64,000 nucleotides of DNA from Pascua guehoae (Eukaryota > Basidiomycota > Tremellomycetes > Trichosporonales > Trichosporonaceae): positions 1 through 64,000 of the forward strand of contig BCJX01000012.1 in NCBI GenBank assembly GCA_001600415.1, read 5' to 3'. The translations under genes were made by a program, and so were the position numbers. This document shows, in pieces, positions 21,801-30,979 of the stretch. Below the pieces are notes generated by a model, which saw only the letters and a list, made by a program, of their open reading frames with translations, had not been told where the DNA came from and did no database searches. How positions within the stretch are numbered: the stretch's first letter is position 1; every line of letters begins with the position of its first letter.

Positions 21801-24451
21801 TTGCCCTCGTGCCCGCAATGTTCAACTGGGTATCATACTGCGGGCACACCACATCCGCGCTCGGACCTCTGTCTGTATCTGAACGTCTCATATTGTCTCA
21901 TACCGCCCTCCGGCTGAGATCCACCAACGCTTGGCGCACCTCCCCGCACTACCCCAACGATGACTGTGCCTCAGCCTCCGCCTCTCACGGGTTGGGGGAG
22001 GTTGGGGAAGGTTGGGGAACCCGAACACTTGTGGCGCTATGCGAGGATCCGTGGCGTTTAGGTTACAAGTCGGGGAGACCCCAAAGTGGAGACTCGGGCC
22101 TTCTCGGTGTGAGTCAACGATTGCCACCACTTTATGGGACAGGAGGGACCGTCGTCATTCGGACTCAGTGGTGGCCCCAGCGCCATACAAACCAACCCTG
22201 TGTGTTGATCAGCAAAGCTGATAGTGACAGGAATCCTAGCAACAGCGAGCCGTAGACTTCAGCGTGAACTCGACCGCTGCTCGTGTGGTAAGTGAGGGCG
22301 GCGTCAATCTTTTTTATCATTGGTACCATCAAGACCTGTTGATCAGGTTGCTCATGAGCACGCTTCTTGGGAAAGGAATTATGATGGCCTTTTGAACTAT
22401 TCGTTCGTAACCGAGACGCTTTTGCAGTTGTAGGTCGTCTCGGCCGGCTCCGTCGGCTCACCAGTACTTGTTGGTAATTTCATAGGACGGCAACAAATCC
22501 CCCCGCCCGCTGCGTTACACTCGTGGGGAATGTCTTACAAGCATCGTTCTGCACCACACACCTACAGATCCCGTCCTATTCTGGTGTCCTCGTCTAAACG
22601 TGGCCTTTAGCCTTTTCGAGACATTTCCTAGGATCAACAGCACACCCCGAACGTCTCATACTGAGACTCATGGGAAGAATCCGGCCCCGTGGGAAGAAGC
22701 CGAAATAATGAATCTGAGAGGAACCCACAATAGTTTAGTCAAGTCATACGGGCCCGAATCGAGTGCGAGGCATGGTTGAAAATCTCAATTGACACGGTGC
22801 GATTGCAAATATTCATAGGGAGAAAGTACCTCCTGTATATTGCCTGCTTCAAGTGTGAAAGTTTGTGAGCGTCGTCAGTCAGAATACAGTGGTGCTAGTA
22901 GATCAGCCTGGCAATTTAGACGCACTTTTTGACACCCATTGTCCATTGTGAGCATTCAACGTCTTCTTTTGTGGCATGAATGCAGTCGCCCTCATCCGAG
23001 CAATTCCACAATCCGTAAACGTCAAGGATGCGTCCTCCAAAAGCAAGGGCCTCTTCTCATTCTTGGCCGAGCCCTGGCTTGATGCGGCACCAGGAAATTG
23101 ACACAACAACAACCCCACAACATCGAGCAATAATCGCCAGCAGTCCAAGCGCAAGGGTTTGTCTAACACTTGTCGAGAGTGTATTCGGAGGTCGCCTAGC
23201 TGTGGACAGCAAGGATGACTCCAAGTGACATTCAACCACCACCGCCCGCCACTGCACTTCTCCTCGCGCTCGCTCGTTGATTGTTGCTCACAGGCCCCAA
23301 GGGGAAATAATGGGCGACAGAGAGCCCAATGTCAAAGGAGGTCTGGGTACAACCGAGAGTGCAAGGCAGAGCGCTTACTTGTGGCGATGCCCCAGCCACA
23401 ATGCCAACCCCCTCCCCTCTCAACCCTGCACGTTCCTCTCCGCGCTCGCTCCAGTTCTGGCTGATTTTCTCTTCCCACGGACGCGAGTACGTGGGCCAAA
23501 CAGAGGTGCTCAACGGACGCGTCAAAGCGCTCAGCGTACGAGGACGCGTACGAGTATGAGCAACGGGCCCAACCCCAGAATCCGCTCGGTCAACACGCCG
23601 ACGCGACAACCACAACAAGCATACTCGCGACCAGGGGCAATCGACTTCGGAGGGGCATGAGAAACGCGTTTGCGAGTTTATTGGGACCGGATTGCGTGCT
23701 CCAGTATGGGGCTGGCGGTTACAACATAGGCTGGAGTCTAATGTCTAATCTAATCTGGGTGACGCGTGCGTCCATCGTGTCATGCAGCCCAGTTTGCACT
23801 TGTTTGGGCCAGGGAGGGAGACAAAGTAGGACATGGAGGGGAGGGAAGGGAAGGGAACAGAGGGTAGACAAGGGGATGAGGCAAGGGCGGAGAAAGGAGG
23901 CATGGGGAGCATGCTCGCGGCGGGGCCGTCGGGCCCGTTGCCCAACCTTGTTCTGTTCCATGTTGTCAGGTGGACAGTTGGGGTTGGTCTACGGAAAGCT
24001 TGTATGCTGCAAGCATGCAAACATCGCGTTGTTTTGCGTTTTCTGGGTTGCCTCTCCCCCTCACCAGGGTCACGTGCCGTGGCAAACACGTCCTTTTGAC
24101 AGGCCCCAAACTGACCCGACCCACGAAAGGCCCCAGCGCGCGCCCTGGCGGACCTTTTGTCCAAAACTCGGCTCCCTTGCCAATCCTGGGCCCCCGCCCT
24201 GGTGATCCCTGAGCCACAGTATCCGAGAGTCATGCGCAGCAGGCACATGCTGGGATATCCACGTGGAATGACACCCAACAACATGAACAACATCCCAGTC
24301 CGTACGGTCCGTGGAGTCGGTCGTCGGGTATGGATTCGCGGGTGCCTCTGCGGCCCCGTCTATACGTGACCAAACTCTCCTCTACCTCCTGTCCCTCACT
24401 CTGTCCTGATCGGAGCTCTACTGTACAGCAGTGGTAGTGTATCCTACATCT

Positions 24452-27400
24452 CTAAGTAAGGCGCGGGTGCATGTGCGTGTCCCCGTCGCCGTTACCAGTA
24501 CCACCCGCGTACGCCGCCTGTCGACGGCGGTGGTGTCCCCTGAGGTCCGTGTAGAACTCGGGTGTGAGTCCCTGCGAGGGTTTGGATCAGGTTCTGCCCA
24601 AAGGGAACGAATAGTGAGGAACAATGTGCGAGGAACAGCAACGAAAGTGAATCAGGAACAGACTTTGTTCGTCGGTGCCTGCCCAAACTCGACCCGTGCC
24701 AGGGTTGACCCCATTCTTGCCCTGGTCGCGTGGGTTCGGGACCGGGAGCAGGAGCGAGCGTGTATGCATGCAGCATGCAGAGCCAGCAGCCAGCAGCTCC
24801 ACTCGACGATCCTGTCCCAGGTCCACGCACTAAACATGCTGTACGACGACTATGACTCACAGCTTTGGCCCTGTCTTCAACGTTGAATGGGCCTTTCAGG
24901 TCGCCGTGGAAGTTTGTAGACACTTCGAGGCGGAACTGCTGCACGGGGTCGAGGTTTTGCTTTGCGCAGCTGTTGGGGGGCGGTCAGCATTCCGTTTCGC
25001 TCCCACCGAAGCTTGCTCGTGGGTAACTCACATCCAGGAGAACCACCGGTGGCCCGTGGTCACGTCTGTGTGTGTTAGCAGTAACTCCCCCCCTCGCCCT
25101 CCCTGTGCAGCGCCGATCGACGGTCCCTGTTTAGCCATCTTTTAATTTTGCCCTGTTCCGCTCGGTTGTTCCAGATGCACGCTATTATTCGTGCCTCGTG
25201 TCACGGCACGGTGAGACGAGACCGCGAACCGCTTCCGCTTCAAGTAGGCCCAAACACAGCCGCACCCTCCTCAAACAGGCCCAAAGTTACGAAGTTACGT
25301 CTCTTTTTGTTTCCTTTACCATGGGAACGCGCAACCCGTGTTGTCCCTCGCAACCTCTCTTCCATTCCAACCCGCAACCGGCTTGGGTCGTACTTACGCG
25401 TAATCTCGTCGGCGTGAATAATTTCCAAGACACTTGACGACGCCGTGTCACCTGCAGCTTGCAGTTTGGCAAGTGTCAGCGGGTTCATGTCAACACCCCG
25501 TGCCTCGGCGACGAGGTGGATGATGGCAATGCGCGACAGCAGCGAGTGGGCAGTGTCCGTCGCCGACTCCCACAGCCCGGCATGTACTGCAGGCGGGCAG
25601 GCGCACATTGTTTATTCACGAGCACAACAACACGTTACGAAAACGGTCAGAGAATGGCAGGTACCCGCGTCAGCTCGGTTTTGACCCTCGAACCAAGGAA
25701 CAAAAGTATCGCGCTAGTCTGTCTTACCAGAGTGGGCACCAAAGAACGACCCCATTTCCTGTTTTATGTCAGCAGTACGAAACACGACAACACAGCCTCG
25801 GTTGTTTGGTGGAATGTGTGGCTGGAACGGGCTGCTCACCTGCAGGCGATTGCTGAGCAGCGAAAAGTGCTTTGCCTCATCCTCGGCCACCTTTGCCCAG
25901 TCGAGAAAGTATTCAACTGGCAACCGCTTTCCGTCAATCTCAACGTCGGCAAAGCGAGCGATAATGTCCCAAGCTAGGTCGATAGCGTATTGCTCAATAT
26001 TTGCCAGTGCGTCTGCAGTGCGCATCTCCAGGCAACAGGAAGAGCAGGGGGGGGGGGGGTTCCGGATGAGGAGAGTAAGGGTCGTGGGGGAAGAAGGGAG
26101 GATCACCAGGGAATGGGGAGGGGGTCATCGAGCCAAAGGGGTGGGCGGGGTGGAGATCAGACAGAAACGCAGAAACCATGATCAGAGAGGCGAGTGAAAG
26201 GAAACACAGAACAGACAATTGGGTAAGGGGAGATGAACGAGGGGAGGAGGGAGCAATACAACAACCGTTCCCGAATGACGATCACCAGCAACATCAGCAG
26301 GAGTAAGACGAGCAGCAGCACCAGCAAGGCGAGCGCAAAATGATGAACACAGAAAGACGAGCAGCAGCAAAACGAGCAGCAGAAAGGCACGAGTCAGCAA
26401 GAGCCTCCTACTGATATCAACTACTCACGAAGCATCATGATCCGCGACTTTTCTGATCCACCCTTGCCACTTGGGGGGTATCAGCAGTTTCCTGTCGCCT
26501 CTACACATAGCTAAACACTCACCGCTTGCCCGTCTGGCTAGGCGGGACCGACACCTGCTCCCTGGGCGGTTCATCGAGGAGGCCGCCGTCGGCGCGTGCG
26601 CGGCGGATTTCCGCCATGCTCGGCCGGATCGACTTGAGCTTGCCTGCGCGCATGCGTGCCACACCCTCGCGCGTGAGGACACACTTGAGCGCGGGGTTCG
26701 AGGTGGCGAGGACGAGGTGGGCAAAGCCGAGCAGCGTGTCTGGGAGGTCCGGGGGGAGGGACGCTTGGTGTGCCGAGGTGGTTGCGGGGGTGTGGCCTTC
26801 GCCTTCGCCAATGGAGAGCGACTCGAGTGAGAGGGGAGGGGGGTCTGCAAACTCTGGGCCATCAGTTAGCAGACTATAATTTACGCGGACAGTGGCGTAG
26901 ACGTACCCTCGCTCACGGGGCGGAACTCGACGACCTCCCAATCGTGTCCGCCGACGACGTGGGGTGCCTCGACCCACACCGCCGCGTCCTGTCCGGCGCC
27001 GACAATGCACACGTCGTAGGTACATGTCTGCAGTCCCGTGGCTATCTCCCGTCAGCACATTCATGTTCTCCTCAACGCGCATAGTACGCACAGCTGGATC
27101 CGTCACGCAGGTCTGAGCGTGTCAGTCACGATAGCCCACAGTTCAGTCGAGTACTCACCAAAGTCGTACTGGTGCCATGGACACACTGGCCATGTCAGCT
27201 TTGTCTCGCCATAGCCACGGCTAGCTCACCAATAGCGCGCGTGTCCTCGATATCGTCAACCTCCAGCTCGGCGTGGCTCAGTGGCGCACCCAGGTGCGGA
27301 CACGACTCTTCCATGCAGTAGAGCTCGGGCTCCGAGTCGCCACCCACAGGCCAGGACGGACAGCTGCCAGTAGCCTCCTCCTTGTCACCCGTCCCGTCCT

Positions 27401-27624
27401 CTCCCGACTCATCGGCCGACGTGTCCGCGCTGCCTGCCTCAATGCCAGGCTTGTTGATTCGGAACAGCAGCAGGCGGTGGTAGATTGCCGGCTTGGAGAC
27501 GGTGCGCAGGACGAGGTGGTAGCGCGTGTGCGAGTATGTGTCCTTGAGATGACACGCTCTGACTCGTGAGTGACTGGACCGTGTCGTGTTGGCACCGTGC
27601 AGCTTACTGGACGTGGCCCTTCAT
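24452..27624 (-). CDS. Rieske [2Fe-2S] domain fused to DUF455 ferritin-like domain
   Basis: Thirteen exons: 27608-27624, 27230-27558, 27159-27185, 27092-27112, 26907-27041, 26523-26853, 26429-26469, 25840-26012, 25728-25758, 25398-25586, 25032-25065, 24861-24969 and 24452-24571, giving 518 residues. The N-terminal half carries a complete Rieske motif, CPH (Cys92, His94) and CPWH (Cys117, His120), followed by STGLQTCTYDV and VWVEAP. The second half is DUF455: LTREGVARMRAGKL, GKGGSEKSRIMMLHALANIE, VAEDEAKHFSLL, AGLWESATDTAHSLL, EARGVDMNPLTL, HADEITHVTTGHRWF and AGLTPEFY. Glu plus two ExxH motifs (EAKH, EITH) look like carboxylate-bridged diiron ligands. DUF455 proteins are ferritin-like and distantly similar to the tRNA hydroxylase MiaE; their substrate is unknown. 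I infer that the Rieske domain feeds electrons to the diiron site. Three introns (416, 332 and 289 nt) are long for this genome. Junctions are by eye, but the frame holds throughout. Confidence 0.85.
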
Positions 27625-27922
27625 GGTCGTTGTAGACGGCACTGTCATTGCAAAAACAAGGTGTGTGTTGATGAAATGTGTGGGTCTTGTTGTAGTGGAA
27701 ATATCTTGAGGACCGAGCGAGTGATTTGCGTCAGGCACCGCCGGCTTGCTCCGCCAGCAACAATGACGGAATCAGATTGACAATTGATACGGTTCTGATC
27801 CATCCAGTCGGCCGCGCCCTCATTCACTTCATCACCTCTCAACCACCACTGACCGCTTGCCTTCCAACTACACGACTAAAAAGACAGGCTCCCGGAGGCT
27901 ACAATAGCCACCTCAAACCGCT

Positions 27923-28005
27923 CTCTCTGTCGGAGAGTCGAACTCCGCTCTCCCGCGTTCATACGAATGACAAGCGAGCATACTAAACCGATATACGAAC
28001 AGAGA
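27923..28005 (-). tRNA. tRNA-Asp: tRNA-Asp (anticodon GTC) with 10-nt intron
   Basis: Cloverleaf read on the minus strand: a perfect 7-bp acceptor stem TCTCTGT/ACAGAGA, D stem GTAT/GTAT, anticodon stem CTCGC/GCGGG, loop TTGTCA-C, T stem CGGAG/CTCCG with loop TTCGACT, discriminator G. The 10-nt intron TTCGTATGAA follows the base after the anticodon, the usual eukaryotic position. Mature length is 73 nt. A T5 run about 40 nt downstream could end transcription. The anticodon could be miscalled if the intron border is shifted. Confidence 0.85.
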
Positions 28006-28312
28006 TGCTGTTGGGAAATTCGTTGGAATACAACCCCGGCCGCTCAACAGCATCGAAGCCCTTTTGCTTTATGGTAAAGCATTCGAACAGAACTGTCGCT
28101 GGTCGTTGAAAGGTGCACCCGCATCCTCGAGAGGGAGTGGGGGATGGCACTGACATGAGTTTCGTGCGAACTGTGGCTGGGTGCTGTCGTCTGCCCAGCT
28201 GCCCAGTTGTGGTGGGTGTCGCACACATGCCCGTTGTCGAGGGCGAAGACGACCGCCTGTCCTTGTACGTCTCCTCAGACGTCTACGCCTGGTCCATTCT
28301 CCATTAACCAAT

Positions 28313-28402
28313 GGCGATTTAGCTCAGTTGGTTAGAGCGCATGCTTAACAGTTGCTTGGACTGGTTCGCATGAGGTCGGCAGTTCGACCCTGTCAAACGT
28401 CA
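28313..28402 (+). tRNA. tRNA-Val: tRNA-Val (anticodon AAC) with 16-nt intron, copy 1
   Basis: Acceptor GGCGATT/AAACGTC, D arm GCTC-AGTTGGTTA-GAGC, anticodon stem CATGC/GCATG with loop TTAACA-C, variable AGGTC, T arm GGCAG-TTCGACC-CTGTC, discriminator A. The intron GTTGCTTGGACTGGTT follows the base after the anticodon. Mature length is 74 nt. The acceptor stem has one A-A mismatch (position 5 with 68) and a G-T wobble. A second gene with the same exons but another intron lies at 58838-58927. A tttt run follows about 15 nt downstream. Confidence 0.85.
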
Positions 28403-28871
28403 GAGGAATCATCTCTTTTGCTGCTGCTGGACACACGAGCGGGAGACGACAAAAGTATGGTGGGGTTGTCGGCCAAAATCGACGTTGACGATGGAGTGCC
28501 GAGAGGCGACCAGAGTTGGTCTATCGTCCATTGTCCATCGTCCATCGCCCATGGACAGCAGAGGGATCAACGCAGCAAGGCAGCGGGTCGCTGCCCCTCT
28601 GCTGCACTTCCCCTGCGAATGCAGTAGGCACTGTGCAGTCCCACCACGTCACCGTCTGGGGATAAGGAGTGGACGCAGTCCATATGAAGAAATCTTGGAA
28701 CAGCGAGGGTCATGAGAATGACGTATCGGTGTATCTCACTCTGCCTTTACACCGCCACTTCGTGCTCTCTGGACGCTCAAAAATTGAACAGCAGTGCATT
28801 CCCTAATGAATTTCGGTCTCTACAAGTGACGGATGACGGACATGAGGGGACAAGATACAAGAAAATAGTCT
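28403..28871. other. Gap between tRNA-Val and the fumarylacetoacetase 3' end
   Basis: Non-coding; it should contain the tRNA terminator and the fumarylacetoacetase 3' untranslated region. No other feature was seen. Confidence 0.6.
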
Positions 28872-30279
28872 CTAGAAGGGAACGGGGGGCAGGACGGTGC
28901 CCTCGCACTCGCCAAAGCCGATCGAGTAGCCGTCGGGGTGCTTTGCGACACCGGTGAGGCGAATGCTGTCTCCATCCTCGATCCAGGTGTAGTTTTGGCG
29001 CTTTTCGTTGAGCTTGAACGGCTGTGAGCCGAGACGGTTACGCTCAATAAGGCAAGCCAGTCCCTCTTCGCCGGTGGGGGCCGAGACGGTGCCGGATCCG
29101 CACAGGTCGCCTGGGCGCATGATGCAGCCGGTCGAGACCTGGTGGACAATCATCTGGGCAAAGGTGTAGTAAAAGTTGTCCATGGTCGTGGTGCAGAGGT
29201 TTGTGTAGTCTGCCTCACCCTCGCCCTTGATGTCGGCCCACAGGTCGACCTTGTACTGGAACCCGTTCTTGTCGTCGAGGTATGGGAGGAGGGGCGGCTT
29301 GTGTTCCTGCTGGGGCACCTTGAATGGCTCGAGTGCGAGGGGGCTCACGATCCATGGCGAAATGGACGTGGCAAAGTTCTTGCTCACAAACGGACCGAGG
29401 GGCACAATCTCCCAGTTTTGGATGTCGCGTGCCGACCAGTCGTTGAGCAGCACCAGGCCAAACGTGTGCTTGCGCGCCTCGTCGGGCGTCAGGCGCTGGC
29501 CAAACTTGGTCGGCTTGCCGCCGTACACCACACCGATCTCGAGCTCATAGTCGAGGCGCCGGCATTCCCGGTACGTCGGCTGCGTGTCCGTCTCCTCGAC
29601 GAGCATCTGGCCGACAGGGCGGTGGAAGGGTGTACCGCTAACGACAATCGAGCTGAGTCGGGTCAGTATCTTGTTGGATTATTGTACACATGTATGCTGC
29701 CCAAAAAGCGCACACGAAACAGCAACTCACGAAGCACGGGCGTGGTAGCCGACGGGGAGGTGGCGCCAGTTGGGCTGCAGCGCATTCTCGACACCACGGA
29801 GGAGCGCGCCGGCATTGTACGCGTGGGTGTGGCTGGCAAAGAAGTCCGAGTAGTCGCCAATGTTCATCGGGAGGTGGAGATGCGTCGACTTGTCGGTCCG
29901 CGAGACAAAGAACTTGTCCCTTGGCTCATCCTTGAGGGGCGACTTGGGCGACAGGATATCTTGGAGGAAGGAGCGGAACTTGGCCCAGTCTTCGGGATCG
30001 GTCGCGATGAATGCGTCGAGGTTGGGCTGGGAGCGTCAGTACAATGGCCAAAGATCGGGAGCGGGGGGCTGCACAACTCAAACTCACGCCCTGGAAGGCC
30101 TTGGCTGGCACGGGCGATTTGTCAAAGTACTTTGACGACGAGAGCGCCTTGAGGTCGAGAATGTAGTCGCCAATGGCAACACCGGGGCGCGTCGCCTCGT
30201 CCTTGTCGGTCGAGAAGACGCCGTATGGCAGGTTCTGGATGGGGAAGTGGTTGTCGGCAGAGTACTCGATGAACGACAT
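28872..30279 (-). CDS. fahA: Fumarylacetoacetase
   Basis: Three exons (30088-30279, 29731-30026, 28872-29652) give 422 residues, the usual length. It hydrolyses fumarylacetoacetate to fumarate and acetoacetate, the last step of tyrosine and phenylacetate breakdown. The N-terminal domain has MSFIEYSADNHFPIQNLPYG. The catalytic domain shows HLHLPMNIGDYSDFFAS with HAYNAGALLRG, WRHLPVGYHARASSIVVSG, RLDYELEIGVVYGG, LLNDWSARDIQNWE, GPFVSKNFATSISPW, and the C-terminal GDLCGSGTVSAPTGEEG and GFGECEGTVLPP, with the metal-binding acidic residues of the family. It is cytosolic, with no targeting signal. It is transcribed in the same direction as the regulator and homogentisate dioxygenase genes upstream. 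A CATATAAG box lies 126 bp before the start codon. Confidence 0.95.
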
Positions 30280-30397
30280 TGTGAGCGGTGTGTCTCGGGT
30301 TCGGGTTTCGTCGACGAGGAGCGAGGAGAGCACGAGGAAGGAGGAGGCAGGAGCTGCTGGGTGTGAGAGTCTACCCATGGCTTCCCACCATCACTAC

Positions 30398-30405
30398 CTT
30401 ATATG
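30398..30405 (-). promoter_or_regulatory. TATA box of fumarylacetoacetase gene
   Basis: CATATAAG on the minus strand, about 126 bp before the start codon. The identical octamer precedes the CYP504-like gene of the same cluster at a similar distance (131 bp). Confidence 0.5.
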
Positions 30406-30979
30406 TACAAACGCATTCCTCGTGCACGCCTAGATGGCCGCTCCAGCACTGGTACTGCCGGGAACACGGGATATCTCGATACCGTATACCCATGACCGAT
30501 GCATCACCGGGGGATGCGATACTACAAACTGCGCCGTCTAGATTGGTCTGGTGATATCGTGCCTGTCAGAGATCGTGACCGGAGAAACCATGGAGAAAGC
30601 GATACCAGGCCGGGCCCGGAGAAACCAATGCAAGCTGCTTCCCACAGGCGGGATGGAACCAGTCAACGGTCAGTTGTTGTGCTAGGCCTTCACAGACCAC
30701 AATGTGGGGACGCGGGGTCGGTTCCATCGACGACGGCCGGCCCCGCGGAGGTAGCGGCGGGGCGCCTATGTCGGGGCCGCGGAGTGAGCCGTTTGCGCTG
30801 CCCACTATTGAGGTCGGTGTAATGGTAATTGACGGTTTCTTGCGGGACGGGCCAACAATAGGCAGGACATTCGGTAGGGACAAGGGCATACTTGAGAGAG
30901 CCATGGGGTATACCCGTAATGCATACAGACAGACAGAAGGCACCAATCTACAATCAGAGTACAGAACACGGCCACAGAC
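30406..30979. other. Upstream region of fumarylacetoacetase and 3' flank of the regulator gene
   Basis: Non-coding between two genes of the cluster on the same strand. A pathway regulator would be expected to bind here, but I cannot assign an operator by eye. Confidence 0.5.

Larger units (their letters stand above)
12650..24451. other. About 11.8-kb gene-free region upstream of the HSF-type gene
   Basis: I found no ORF with a recognisable domain, no chain of exons with branch sites in register, and no tRNA or rRNA. The longest frames (for example 213 aa at 20792-21433 on the minus strand and 244 aa at 19533-20267 on the minus strand) look like chance frames in GC-rich DNA. The sequence is not strongly AT-rich, and no transposon ends or long repeats are evident. 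It may hold distal regulatory DNA, long non-coding transcripts or unrecognised lineage-specific genes. Confidence 0.5.

Noticed and set aside
22978..23104. Short plus-strand frame (about 40 codons) with gene-like codon use ending before a run of acaacaac
   Set aside because: The length is too small to exceed chance, and I could not join it to neighbouring exons with good splice sites.
29142..30152. 336-codon plus-strand ORF opposite fumarylacetoacetase
   Set aside because: It is an antisense frame of the conserved enzyme and crosses its introns; no recognisable protein.
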